A stretch of DNA of 64,000 bases from Neofusicoccum parvum. Lineage: Eukaryota; Ascomycota; Dothideomycetes; Botryosphaeriales; Botryosphaeriaceae. Where the stretch lies: the NCBI GenBank assembly GCA_020912385.1, contig CP087211.1, positions 620,001 to 684,000 on the forward strand. Reading direction: 5' to 3'. The position numbers and the translations under genes are program-made. Shown here piece after piece: positions 47,701 to 59,528 of the stretch (positions are counted from its first letter, which is position 1; the number at the start of each line of letters is the position of its first letter). A model generated the notes under the pieces. It was given only the letters and a program-made list of their open reading frames with translations, made no database searches and had not been told where the DNA came from.

Positions 47701-49847
47701 CTCTTGAGAGACTTCATGCACCACTGGCCAAGTGTTGACTTGGTGAGCCTCAGCGCTCCGCGGTCATTCACGTGGCTTAGCAAGTTTCTGATTGCTGTGG
47801 CGGCCAGCACCCGGGGTCCTTTCGATCGATGGAGGTCTGGACAGCCCACAATTTCCTCCATAATCTTGATTGCCTCTCTCCACGAGTGATCGGAGCTGTT
47901 GATGTTCCAAAAGTGGTGATCGGGAGTGATTCTGTTGTCGTATCTGTCACACACGACACAGGTGGTGTCAACAACCTCACCATTGCTGAGCACAGTAGCT
48001 TCTAAAGTGTTCACAGCAGCACATGGAAGCCACATGACTGCCCTCAGAACCATGCATTTGTCTCGTTCAGACAAAGTCGAAAAGTTTTCTCTGACATTTG
48101 GTCAGCATCTCGGCCACATGATGATTGAAAGCCGCTTACTTCACTGAGGATTGAACCTCCTCCAGATTCGACTGACCCGTTCCAGAGAGATAGGTGTTGG
48201 CATTGGCCATCAGATGGTCCCAGTATGATACGCGGCGGGGAGCCTGAGTTGATTTGTCGAGGCGCGGTTTCTTATGAGGTCTTTCGTTGTCGGGGAATTC
48301 CTGCTGCTGCGTTTCCAGCAGTAAAGCTGAGAACCTGTCCAGCAGCTGAGGATCCTCAAGACCGGTTGCTTCACGAAACGACTGTGTGTGAAGGGTAAAT
48401 TGAGATTCTGGCTGACCATTCCCCTGCGTGTTATGGTGCTTGATGCTAAGGGCAATGGCGCTCTATCGCACAGGGTTAGCGGGAGAAAATTGACATTACA
48501 ATAGAGGTGAGCTTACCCTCAGATCTTTATGAAGCTGCACAAATTGAGACTCATCCAGAGCAATTGATTCAAGGGCCGGCATGAGCAGTTCACTGCGAAG
48601 GCTGCTAACCAATGCATTTTGCTGTAGCGCAATGAGCTCCCCATTCGCGGTGGATTGCTCCAACGAGAGAGTCGCGAGAAGAACATGGGAAATTTCGAGC
48701 TGGACGGCAGAAGATGACGAGTATCGGTAGATATTCTCAGTGATATCCGACAATACTTCGTAGAAAGCCGTAGGGACCCTGGGGACAAGGACGCCTCCGG
48801 TTTGCGTTCCGGCCGCCTGAGGAGCAGAATTTTTCAGAACAGAAAGAAAAGAGAGCAGTAGGAGGTCGACATGCTCTTTCTGTGATTTCTCGAGAAGTTT
48901 TAAGCGCCTACAACATTCCCACAAACGGTCAAGACAGTCTGCAGCCCAGTCGAGTGTGGCAGCCCGCGGTGTGGCAGCAATGAATGTGCACGAGGAAAGG
49001 TCGAGATGTTTGCAGACAGGGTCGAGGAGCGCTAATGCCAGGTCGATGGCCTGCCAAAGGCTGGTTACCTCCATCTGGCAGTTCTGAGGGGCTGCTACGA
49101 GCTGCTGCCCGCCAGGAAGCATTCGTAAAACGAGATTGGGAGGAGGCAACGAGACTTTGAACGAAGTATTTGCAGATGTGCGAAGACTGTGGCTCTCCAG
49201 GGATATGATAATATCTAATGGTGATGTCAGCATTTGACATGAGTGTGAATCTGGGCAGGCAAACCAATGATGCATGCTTGATATGTCTCAACCAAGACCT
49301 TTGCATCGTCCCAGGTGCCGTGATGCGCAAAAAGAGCCTGGATAGAGGAGTAGAGTAAGTCTCGCAGGTCTGCGTGTAGTAGTTCAAGGGACGGGCGAGA
49401 TAAAAGAGAGAACAGGGTCGGCAAAAGCCTTGCAACAAGAGGCGGCCGACTGGCAGAGTCTTCATTCTCTTGGTCATGATAGAACAAAAGCTCTGGGTTC
49501 CGCTCTATGGTGATCCGGATCACGGAGATGCCGTCTTTGGCCTGGGAGAGCAGAACGTCCCGGCCAAACGGGTTCTCTTTGAGAAGAGCATTGAAGCCAG
49601 CCTCCACGACAACGGAAACGAGTTGCAGGTTCAGTCGCACGTCGGGCGCTTCGGCAGATGGATCTGTTAGGAATTCCTGCAGAAGCTGGCCGAAGAGCGC
49701 GTTGTTCTGCGGCTCCTGTGTCTCGTTGGCACGAGAGTGGTTGTTGACGATCTGAGCGGCGATAGTAGACGGCGGAACCCCGTTGCCCCAGCCTGGCACA
49801 CCGGCCGCAGGGCCGCGCTGAGCTGATTCTCCGGCTCTTCGGGCCAT
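41735..49847 (-). CDS. MEC1: ATR/Mec1 checkpoint kinase (UvsB)
   Basis: Thirteen exons on the minus strand: 49847-49265, 49214-48517, 48462-48140, 48090-47671, 47618-47466, 47416-47320, 47273-46797, 46746-46495, 46442-45210, 45159-44628, 44580-43428, 43376-43091 and 43039-41735; 7512 nt, 2503 residues. All introns are 46-54 nt and canonical. The N-terminal half is helical HEAT-repeat sequence, followed by the FAT domain and a PI3K-like kinase domain with GLGDRHGENLLL (catalytic loop) and F-H-V-D-F-N (metal-binding Asp). It ends in a FATC motif, N-L-A-A-M-Y-I-G-W-C-A-F-F, as in Mec1/ATR and not TOR or Tel1. The kinase senses RPA-coated ssDNA with its partner Lcd1/ATRIP and starts the replication and damage checkpoint. 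The last intron (51 nt, in frame without stop) may be retained, giving 2520 residues. Confidence 0.95.
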
Positions 49848-50197
49848 GCTGGTGGTGGCGTTAGGACGGAGGACGTGTCATGTCGTGGCAGCGGGGATGC
49901 AGCGGGAGGCGCAGTGAGAGAAACGGCATTGGGTTTGACGCGCGAGAAGCAATCACGCGGTCACATGGCGATAAGGAGCTTATCGGGGCAGCATCGCATG
50001 ATGGCCGGCGGCTGGCGGCGGCGCGCATCATGGCCATGCCCGCTGCAACGGCGATCCGGACGGACGCAAATCATCCTCCCCCCATCACCAGACGTCGCCC
50101 CCCACGGTCACCTCACGCAATTCGCCCTCACGCCCCGACCTCGCTCACTGCACGCCGCGCACCCCGGAGACCACGAGCCGCGCGCTCGCTTGCCGCT
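49848..50197. promoter_or_regulatory. Bidirectional promoter of MEC1 and COX16
   Basis: 350 bp between divergent start codons. The plus strand before COX16 is C-rich from about 50080. No factor site is claimed. Confidence 0.55.
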
Positions 50198-50612
50198 ATG
50201 TCCTTCCAATCGAAGAAGTTCCGCGGGTCCGCCGCCCAAAATTCCTTTGCCGCGAAATACCGTGTGCAGATGCAGAGACACCCGTTTCTCCTCTTCGGCC
50301 TACCTTTCATCGCCACAATGGTTGCTGGAAGCTTTTTCCTGACGCCTGCGACGGCTCTGCGCTACGAGCGACATGACCGCAAGGTCCGACAAATGACAAG
50401 GGAGGAGGAGCTGGGCATTGGCAAGAACCGCAGGAAAGTGGACATGAAGGAGGAGTACTACGTGAGTCCTTCCAATTTCGGGCGACAAGCTTTCGGCAGG
50501 CTGTGTGGGTGCTGACAGGGGCTTGCGACAGAGACTGGCGGCAAAGGACCTCGAGGACTGGGAGCAGAAGCGCGTCAAGAGACTGCCGGGCGAGCACGAC
50601 GGAAAGCTCTAG
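50198..50612 (+). CDS. COX16: Cytochrome c oxidase assembly protein Cox16
   Basis: Two exons, 50198-50461 and 50532-50612, give 114 residues. The start MSFQSKKFRG and the segment RHPFLLFGLPFIATMVAGSF (one membrane helix) followed by LTPATALRYERHDRKVRQM are typical of Cox16. It sits in the mitochondrial inner membrane and helps build complex IV (Cox1/Cox2 modules). The 70-nt intron has a GTGAGT donor, a GCTGAC branch and a GACAG acceptor. The frame is open further upstream with another ATG at 50030, but Cox16 proteins start where chosen here. Divergent from MEC1 over 350 bp. Confidence 0.94.
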
Positions 50613-50764
50613 GACTGCGCACTCTCCCTCCCCTCACAGGCATGGCTCGGCATAGCATGGCGTTGGCGCTGGATTACTCAAGCATTTCGAGTCGGCGTTG
50701 GATCTAAGATGTGACACTGTATAATCACCCGGGGTATATCTAAGCTCCATCACTGCGGCCCTGA

Positions 50765-51445
50765 TCAATCCCTGCTCACAGCCAGCGGCTCGATGTCTGT
50801 CTTCAGCTCGCGCGTGCCCTTCTGCTTGGGCTCGGGAGCTGCGTCTGCATCAGCATCACGTAATTGCGGAGCAATTGACGGGAGCAGCTTACCCTTGACG
50901 TTTTCCTGGACGTAGAATTTGCGCAGCAGCATGATGGCGTCTTCTCTGAAGATGCCGCCGTGGACAGGGTACGGCCTGTCGACACTCGGGCTTTTTCTGT
51001 CAGGCATTATCCAGCCGAGCGGCAGTGGGGCAGCGCGCACGTACTCCTCGTGGACGTTCAGGACGCCGCCGGTGCCGCCAAAGCGGTCGTTCCAGCAGCC
51101 AAAATAGACAGCCCTGATGCCGAACTGGCGCAGTGCCGACGCGCACATCACGCAGGGCTCCACGGTGACATAGAGATCGGTCTCGCGCAGGATGCTGGCG
51201 GGGTGCTGCGCCAGGATCTGCGAGATGGCGACGAACTCGGCGTGACGCGTGCCATTGAGCGAGCGGTTCGTGTCGTTCATGCCGCGGCCGATAACGCGGC
51301 CGTCGCGCACGAAGACGCAGCCGACGGGCGTCTCGTCGGTGGCGAGGGCCAGCTCGGCCATGCGCAGGGCCTCGCGCATGAAGCGCTCGTGGTCGGGGGC
51401 GCGCTCGTCTCTGCGCATCTTCTTGGGCGCGGGCGCGTCGGCCAT
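50765..51445 (-). CDS. TAD2: tRNA-specific adenosine-34 deaminase catalytic subunit Tad2
   Basis: A single exon of 226 residues. It has the zinc-dependent deaminase signature: H-A-E at residues 68-70 (with the proton-shuttle Glu) and P-C-V-M-C at 97-101. Flanking FMREALRMAELAL and ETPVGCVFV are typical of TadA/Tad2. Tad2 with Tad3 converts A34 to inosine in tRNA anticodons, the change needed by tRNAs such as the tRNA-Arg(ACG) also found in this window. The C-terminal 40 residues, with a run of Asp/Ala and Lys, are variable. It is divergent from the gene at 52048. Confidence 0.95.
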   Translation of the reverse strand: MADAPAPKKMRRDERAPDHERFMREALRMAELALATDETPVGCVFVRDGRVIGRGMNDTNRSLNGTRHAEFVAISQILAQHPASILRETDLYVTVEPCVMCASALRQFGIRAVYFGCWNDRFGGTGGVLNVHEEYVRAAPLPLGWIMPDRKSPSVDRPYPVHGGIFREDAIMLLRKFYVQENVKGKLLPSIAPQLRDADADAAPEPKQKGTRELKTDIEPLAVSRD

Positions 51446-52047
51446 GGGAGCTCGTTGCGATGCACACTGCCTGAAACAGGCTGGCGCAGAAAAAAGCCCG
51501 ATGGTTTTGCGCGGCCGATCGCCGTTGATGGCGCGGGCGCGGTGCAGGGTCCAGTTGACTGTCTGCTACGCAGGCGCAGGCGCAGGCGCAAGCGCACATG
51601 GCCGCCTCCTTGGCTGCGCCTGGCTGCCCACGGCTCGCTCTCCCTTCACCACGCCCGTCCGACGCCATCACCACCTAAGGCCCGCCCTGCTCGCACACCA
51701 GGCGCCGGCTCGCGTGAACCTCCCCTCCTCCCCTCCGCCGTCATTGGCGCCGCCCTCAGCCAGCTCCCAGTGCCCTCCACTCGCTCCAGGTCCGCCGCTG
51801 CACGCTCGCTCTCACGCGCCCACGACTAGCTTCCCCTGTCTGGGACCCGTCCCCGCAACGCGCAAATCACACCAGCCTCCCACCCAGCAGATCAGGGTCT
51901 CCAGGCGCTCTTCGACCCTCGACCGCTCCTTTGCGCCGCATCCTCGCATCACTGTGCCGTCATTCCACGCCGTTGGCCGGGCGCACCTCGCATTCCGCAC
52001 CAAGCAGCTTCTGGAACACCGCGCCCTGCCGCTTCCCAGTCCCCAGC
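51446..52047. promoter_or_regulatory. Divergent upstream region with short hexamer repeat
   Basis: 602 bp between the TAD2 start and the next gene's start. A GCAGGC-type hexamer is repeated about four times at 51567-51592. The plus strand is C-rich up to the downstream start. Confidence 0.5.
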
Positions 52048-52761
52048 ATGGCGCCCTCGAACACTAATAAGCCCTCCTTCATCCCTCTCGAGATCAAGCC
52101 CATCGAGTTCTCCCTCACTGCTGGGACCGACATCCCCGCCCCGCTTGAATCCCCGCCCGCCACACCAGGCCGTCCACCCACACCCGGCGGCGGTCCGCTC
52201 TCGTCGCATCCCACCTCACCGAATGAGCCCCCGCCATCCGACCCCATGGACCACGCAAACAGCAGCTCCGACGCCAATGGCCACGCCCAACCCCGTGGCC
52301 GCACCGAGAGCGTCGCCACCGCCAACACCAAGCCCGGCTCGCCCGGCTCCAAAAACCCCTTGAGCCCGACCCCGACCACCGAGAGCGTGTCTGGCAGCAA
52401 GCGGCCCTCGTCCGTGCGCCGGTTCCTGGGCTTCCGTTCCGCCTCGTCGTCCGACAGCCTGCGCAACGGCCGCCCGCAGAGCCCGCAGAGCTCCGCCTCA
52501 GCAAACGCCGGCCCCACCCCGCGCCCGGGCGCCCGCGAGCGCAGGAAGAGCGGAAGCTGGTTCAACAAGCGCGCGAGCACAATGTTTGGCTTTGGAAGCC
52601 TCCCCGAGAGCGGCGAGTTCGCGAACGGCAGCGCCATTGAGGAAGAGAAGCCTCAGAAGAAGGGCCCGCCTCCGCCCAAGCTGCCGGAGCTCAAGAAACT
52701 GGGCACCGAGCTCAACGACGGGTCGCTCGGCGCGGACGACTTGTTCAAGAACATCAAGTAG
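52048..52761 (+). CDS. Ser/Pro-rich fungal protein of unknown function
   Basis: A single exon of 237 residues from ATG 52048; an upstream frame extension has other Met codons but poor composition. The first 130 residues are Pro/Ser/Thr/Gly-rich and probably disordered, with many S-P sites. A more conserved-looking middle part (SSVRRFLGFRSASSSDSLRN; SGSWFNKRASTMFGFG) is basic and aromatic. The end is charged (PPPKLPELKKLGTELNDG...) and finishes ADDLFKNIK. No membrane helix, signal peptide or enzyme motif is present. I recall similar proteins annotated as hypothetical in Pezizomycotina. The S-P sites suggest kinase regulation, which is inference. Confidence 0.75.
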   Translation: MAPSNTNKPSFIPLEIKPIEFSLTAGTDIPAPLESPPATPGRPPTPGGGPLSSHPTSPNEPPPSDPMDHANSSSDANGHAQPRGRTESVATANTKPGSPGSKNPLSPTPTTESVSGSKRPSSVRRFLGFRSASSSDSLRNGRPQSPQSSASANAGPTPRPGARERRKSGSWFNKRASTMFGFGSLPESGEFANGSAIEEEKPQKKGPPPPKLPELKKLGTELNDGSLGADDLFKNIK

Positions 52762-55700
52762 CCGGACTATGCTGTCAATCCGGGACGCCTCGCCTGTTGT
52801 TGGAATAGATCGAGATTGGAAAGGAAGGCGTAATCACCCACACCCCGGCAACTGGCGCCACCCGGAGCGCGACGGCAGCTCCTCGCGGAACCGCGGAGCT
52901 CGCATATTTCTCTAATCTTGTTTTTGCCCTTCTGATTTTGGATTCTCATTATACCCTCGGAGCGACTCTAGCACTGAAAGGTCCAGACTGTTACTGCTGC
53001 TTTGTTCTAGTGCGGAATTGCATAAAACCCACGCCCTCACACCTGGTACTCTCCACCCACACCTTTTCCTAATCTATACCCTCATCTCTTGGCATCCTCT
53101 GTAGCCTACACTTCCCTTGACCAGTCCATTTCAGTTTCCGAAAAGGGGGAAAGCGCTACGCCAAGTCTTGGCTACTTAATGCCGGGTTTCCCTTGCCCAG
53201 GAAACCCAAACGCAAAACGACCCAGCTCCCGGTGCAGGTTGTCTGGAGAGCTTACACTATCGAGAAAACCCAAGGAAGGTGGAAGGGGCCAGGAGGTTTC
53301 CGTGGTCGTTGGGAAACGTAGATACGATGGCCATGTACAAATGTTATCTCGATGTTGTTTGCGGACATCAACTGCACATACATTACCACCATCTCTCCCT
53401 TATCTTTACACTCGCCATCTTTTTCCTACATACACCAACCAAGCTTGCCCGAAAGAATCAAGAAATTCCCCCAAAACAAAGGCGCGGGTCAACGGCTTCT
53501 GCTGCTCTTTCGTTTTCTGGAGTCTGCGACACCACTGGTTCCTCTATTAATTCGATTCTTTGTGTATTCTTTGACGGGAGAACTGTCGGGATTAATATAT
53601 TTTTTCGCCTTTTCGTCCTCACTGTTTCTTTTTTCCGCTCTTTGAGAAAGACTCGCGGCAGAATGTTCATCCACACCAGCACCCTTCCCTCCCCTCCCCC
53701 TCCTCCTTCCCGACCACCCTTTGACCAACACCCAAACCCACCTCTCCGGAACCTCGAACGTCTGCGGCAAAATATTGTTCCACTCCGCCAGCATCCTTAT
53801 CCTGCACACCCACACGCAACAAAGACTCCCACTGGACGAACGCACGTATTCGAAATGGTTGTTTGGACATGATGCGATGGCGCCCCTTGATCGGGACTAG
53901 CGCCCGATCGTCACACCCGACGCAGTGACCACCTCCCGCCGGCCTGACCGCAGACTCTTGGACCACCCATCCAACGACTCCACTCCTTTGTGACAAGGGC
54001 GAAGGCGGGAGGGACCGAGACCCACTGCCAGTGCGTTGCGTGCGGTGTCCAGTGCTGAACCGGATGATGTTTTCGCCGCTGGAGGACGCGGGAACGGGCT
54101 GGGAGAAGAGGGATATCTGGCCTGTTGGGTTGAGGAGGTGTGGCGTTTTTTTGCTGGTGGAGGATTGCGGTTGGAAGTCCTTGCGAGGGGTTGCTTGATG
54201 CCGCGACGTTTGTCATGGGCGTTGCTGCTTCTGTGGAAAGGAGTCAGGTTGACTGCAGTGCGGTCTTTCCTGGGTTTCGTATAGAGAGACGTTGTCTTTC
54301 CCTCCAACCTTCATTTTCCCCCCTGTTGACAGGCTAAAGGGGGTCAGTGTTGATGGGCATGAGTTTCTGCGTCTGAATTTGAAGCCATTGTTGACGTCGT
54401 CGAGCTCACCTGCTGCGTGGGAAGCTCGCGGTAAAGAGATGGAGTGAAGCTGGAGGACGGAGTGAGCGGAGGGGAGCGGAGAAACGGAGAGAAGGGAAAA
54501 GAGAGGGAAAACGAAGATCCGACAGCAGCGCTCAGCTGACACTATCCTTGGCCGGCCACCTCGGCTTCCGCTCCACGAGTTGGTTCGTAAGTAGCCTCTC
54601 AGTATCGCTAGCGAAAGAGCTGTACTTCGGAAGAACTAATCGGCTCTACTCCTCCTCCCGGTGCTCTGCGCATGAGATCCGTTTGGTATAGGTCAGCGCT
54701 AACGCGCCGAGCCTTGCCGCCGCTGCCGCGCACGAAGGAACTAGACTGTACTGCGCGACAACAGAGCACGGACGAGCTTCGGGAAGGACATGGTGGCGGA
54801 ATGGCGTTTCGCGGCTCGGAAATCTTGTTGTAAGCGTCGAAAGTTCTACTGGCGTCTTCCACTCGGCGACTTCTGCGAACTCTCAACACATTTACGAATT
54901 ACACATGTATGTATTTGTGGTTGGAAAAGACATGAAAAATCACGCGAGCCCTCGGGTCTCCACGTGCAACTCCGCTCAACCTACTTTTTGTATCACATGC
55001 CGTGGATGCTGGATAGCGCGATGCGATGTGTAGGATTTCTGCGCAGACTCTCCAGACCTGCCTCTTTGGGGTAACGAGGCCACAGGGCTGACAGGAGAAA
55101 TAGGCATAGAGTTAAGGTTTTTAAGGCTAGGGGTTAAGCTTGGCGGATGTCAGCGGCTTGCACGTGGAGGGCCAATTGCAGTCACGCATGGCGGTTTGCG
55201 AGGCGTGCACGCAAGCAGGAACCACGGGTGCGCGTAAGCGTGACGAATCCTGCTCGCATATTGCGGGGTCAAAGGGAAAAGAAACGGAGAGCCAGGGTGA
55301 GACACGCGCAGGCGTGGTAAACTGTCTATGGCTTAGCAGTGCTCCACTCTGCGGCGTGGCAAGCGAGAGGTAGCAGACGCTTGCTGCAATTGTGGTGGCA
55401 TGCAGCACGCGCCGATTGCCGCATCCCTGCGCAGCGTAGTATAAGGATCCCTGCACAAACGCAACGTGCTTCCCAAAACAGCGAGCCGCCATCTTGTAGG
55501 CCCAGTCTGGGTCTGCACTTGCGGTTCTTATAGGCCAGATGCACCTATTCTGCCAGAATCAGCGTGAGCAACACGTGCCGAAAAGAGAGCCTGTAGGGCG
55601 GAGTGCAACACTATGCTATTACCTAAAAACCCCACCTTGTCTCAGAGCTGCCGAGACTTGCTCTTGCCTGCCCTAGCCAATCGTGTGCATGGAGGCGGTT

Positions 55701-57633
55701 CGGTCCGAGCCGATCGGGGGCATCTGGCCGGCGGGCCTATGGCTGGTACGGGGATACCAGGTCACTCTACTACCCATCGTTGTGAAGTTATCTGGGGGCT
55801 GGAACTTATGCGAGCTGAGAAGACTAGGGTGACGGTCCTCCTATTCAGCACCCTGTGGTATAGCATCCCCTAAGAGCTGCCCAGCTGCCTGTCGCAGTTT
55901 TACAAAATCCAGCGTGTTTCCTCCAAACCTCCATAAGGTCTTGCTCGTGAGGTCACTCCCAAGTCACTTTCATTTACCCTTTCACCCGCCCATTGTTCAC
56001 CGAACCCCTGCCGGCCTTCCAAGTCTTAGCAACAACCCAGCTGGTGTCAGCCCTATCCCGTTCCCTGTATCGTGACTTGCACTCGGCACGGGTTATTTAC
56101 TTCTCCTTCTTCTGCCCCACCGCCCAATCAGCTCCCCAGTCCATCCATCTCTTCCCCTTCACTGGCCATCTCGGGTCTCCGCCGACGGCACCGATGCCGC
56201 ACCGCCTTAAAGAGAAGCTGGTACGCCGGCCCGACTCTCATCCATGCACATAGTGCAGCTCAGTGAAAGGGCGGGACGGGAGGCCAACGCCCCATCCGAT
56301 GCCTTCGCCATTCGCGCATCCCCACCAAACGCACCTCGATCCCTTCCCCATGCCGAAAGACGTGATCGCGTGAGCACGGCAAACCGCACGCTGGCACTCT
56401 CGGCCACGGGTCAGCCAACCGTTGCTCAACCAGCGGACATGCTACCGTGACAGCGGTGAAAAAAATCTCCGACTGGCCGGGAGCGCAGTGTCTTCGGTCA
56501 CGGGCCGACTACCCGTGGTTCTCGGCAGTGCGTGGGTGCGCGGCCGGCTTTTGCGTTTCAGACAGAGTGCCAGCTGACGCCGCTGTCGGATTGTGGGCCT
56601 CGTCAATTTGCTTGTTGTTAGGAGTTGGCTCTTCCTTTGCCGGTGTTTTAATTGTCGTCTCCGCAAGTATATACAACACTCTCGACCACAAATCGCCTTC
56701 GGAGATATCTCCATCCCCCCTGACGAGATTCTTCAAGCACCGGCGATAGTGAGGGAAAAATAAAAGTCTGGACGCGTGGCAAGAGCCGTCATTGATGCGA
56801 AGACTGAGACCGTGATGTGGACGCTCCTCCCTTGCACCACTGTGGCGCTCGCCATCTGATTCAACCGCCCTGTTTCCTGCCCTAAATGCCGCCGTCGAAG
56901 CACTGCAGAACCGTCACTATTCGTTCGGCGATGCTTCCCTGACGCAGATGATTGTAGGGTTTCTGCAGGCACGGAAGCACGAGTGCTGCAAAGTCAGCTG
57001 ACTGCTTTTCTTCGCCCGTTTACCTTTCGCTACTGGTCAGAACGCTGTCTGTACGATTTCCACGTTGGGATCGACGAGAGGGGAGAGCTGTCCAGAAGAG
57101 GAAGTGTCCGCCCTGTCAGCTGCCGAGCCGTGTCTCTGCTGCTCCGCAGTCCCTCGGGCATGATGGAGTCCGGCGTCGGCGGCGTCTGCTGCACGTACGG
57201 CGGGCCTGTCCTGCTGCTGTTCTGCTGTCAGTCAGCCATCTGCATGTGCATGTCAAGGCAAGACTATGGCAGAAAGGAGAAGGTAACTGCCATCAGTTGC
57301 AAGGAAATCCTCAACATGACTTCTGCTGAAGAGATGGCGAGCCAGGAGCAGGGTCGGCGCGGTCGATGAGTGGGTGCTTCGAGCTGTACCACTGCTTTCT
57401 TGAGTGCTCACTTGCTTCTCCTTTGTCCGAGAATGGAGGGGCTCCTGCACACAGGCTTCAGGTCCCCTGTCAGCCGGCCATACTATACGCGGGTCCCAAA
57501 AGACGTCACTGTCTTTGTGGAACTCATATATCACGGCCCTGGAGTCCCGCAGGACATTCCGCAGTATCGAGCAAGCCCTCTCAGCCTGCCAATCAAGGTG
57601 TGATCAGCTTACGTCTTACGATCGTCTGGAACG
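52762..57633. other. 4.9 kb stretch with no recognisable gene
   Basis: The largest gap of the window. Frames are short, lie on both strands and have no motif. Pyrimidine-rich tracts at about 53670-53720 and T-rich tracts at 53560-53645 occur. I found no transposase, reverse transcriptase, terminal repeat or tRNA-like box pair. It may hold long promoters, noncoding RNA or decayed DNA. Confidence 0.5.
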
Positions 57634-59528
57634 ATGTGCCACCTTCGACTTCGTTCGGCCCTGGTGGCTGTGGCCAGTTCGGTCTTGTACTTCGCCCATG
57701 GCGTTGCCGCCAAAGCCGTCTTTGCGCACTACATGGTATGTCCCTGTTAGAAGGGCGTCCATCCCTCCCTCTCACCCTTGCTTTGTGTTCTTGTCATCTT
57801 TCGGTTTCCATTTCTCCAGCTTTTTTTCCCTTCCTCTGAACCCCTCATATCTTGATACAACAGCATCGCATGCCCCTCCATAACCTTCCTACTGGATTCT
57901 TCATCTCCTTTCCAGTCATCCTTAGTCACGGACATCAGGGCAACCAAGAACTCAAACGAGGTAGAACTAACCACCATGCCCACCCATACAGGTCGGTACC
58001 ACCACCGAAACGCATGCCCATACCGATATTGACGATGCCGCCGCTGCCGGCCTTGACGGCTTCGCTCTTAATATCGGGGATCCCCGTCAGTCCTACGTCA
58101 CCAACACCCTGTCGTACATGTTTGACTACGCTGCATCCAATCACCCTGACTTCCACCTCCTTTTCTCGTAAGCTACGATCTTGTCCTCAGCATCTCATTT
58201 TGCCCCTTCATCAGCAACACCTCCACGTTCTCTACATCCCAGACACTGATGCACCTCTACCAGTCTGGACCTCTCCGCCTCTCTTGGCGCCGGTGCATCT
58301 CTCTCCGACTACACCTCTCTGCTCACCCAGTACACCTCCCACGCAGCCTACGCGCTTGGACCCAACTCGCACCCATTCGTCAGCACCTTCGGCGATGGGG
58401 GGCTAACCAACGAGACCTGGGATGAGTGGCGTGGTTCCGTCTTCAACAACGACGTCTACTTCGTCCCCGACTTCGACGGCACACAAGGCTACTACGACGC
58501 CGCCGACGGCTGGTGGTCCTACTGGGGCGGCGTAGTTGACGGGCTCTTCAGCTGGGAAGCCATGTGGCCAGAGCGCAACGGGCTCGGCGGCGCCTTCCCC
58601 GGAGACACGGGGCCAGACGAGACGGTAGCCGCCGGGGCAGAGCAGAGGGGCAAGGACTACATGATCGGCCTGAGCCCGCTACAGTACAAAGACGCCGTGA
58701 GTCCCTGCCGAAGCCAACCCACCCACCCCCCGCTAACCCGCCACAGTACAACACCAACCTCTACCGCGCGGGCGAGCTCAACCTCCCCGAGCGCATCTCC
58801 AACGTCCTCTCCATGACGCCGTCCCCCGAATTCGCCGAAGTAGTCACCTGGGTCCGTCCCCCCACCATCCCTCCATCCATCCCCCCACCCCCCAAGCTAA
58901 CCCCCCACCGCAGAACGACGGCCCCGAATCCCACTACATCGGCTCCCTCTGGCCAGAGCAAAACACCGACGCCGACCCCGCACGCTACGCCACCCAATCC
59001 CTCGCGCCGCACTCAGGCTGGCAAGCGCTGATCTCCTCGTTCGCGACGGCCTTCCGCGGCAACGCCAGCAGCGCCGCGGACATGCGGCCGGTGGGCGACG
59101 CGGCGGCGACGGGGGCGCTGTGGTACAAGACTCTGCTGCAGACGACGACGTGCCCGCTCGAGGGCAGCGGCGGCGTGTACGCGAAGCCGGACGGCTGGGC
59201 CAACGGCAAGGACGTGCTGAACTGGGCGGTGGTGGCGCCGGACGGCGCGGATGGGTGGACCGCCCGGCTGCTGAGCGGCGGCGATGAGGTCGGGAGCGAG
59301 GCGTTGGTGGCGGGGTTGAATTATGGGAGCGTGGAGGGGTTGAAGGCGGGGTTTCAGAGGCTGGAGGTGCTGGATGCGGATGGTCAGACTGTGGGCGTGG
59401 CTGCTGGGGGCAGGTGCGTGAGCGAGGGGTGTCCGGATTGTGTTTATAATATGAATCCGCAGGTTGTCGGGGTGGCGGCGAGTGGAGAGGATGATGGGGA
59501 GTGTCCGGATCCGAATTGCAGTCAGTGA
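57634..59528 (+). CDS. Secreted GH71 alpha-1,3-glucanase (mutanase)
   Basis: Five exons, 57634-57735, 57992-58167, 58264-58696, 58747-58851 and 58914-59528, give 476 residues. Phases agree; introns are 256, 96, 50 and 62 nt. A signal peptide (about residues 1-25, Val/Ala/Leu core) is followed at once by the GH71 start AVFAHYMVGTTTETHAHTDI. Other family stretches: GLDGFALNIGDP, F-H-L-L-F-S-L-D, STFGDGG, VYFVPDFDG, GLFSWEAMWPE and N-D-G-P-E-S-H-Y-I-G. GH71 enzymes cut alpha-1,3-glucan of fungal walls and act in wall remodelling, spore release or mycoparasitism. No carbohydrate-binding module is seen at the C-terminus, which is Gly/Asp/Cys-rich. Exon 2 and the 256-nt first intron rely on the family match. 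Confidence 0.93.

Noticed and set aside
54608..54740. Minus-strand patch with GC-rich palindromic bits that looked RNA-like
   Set aside because: It has no A/B box pair and did not match what I know of 5S, U-snRNA, SRP or tRNA sequence; a covariance-model search would be needed.
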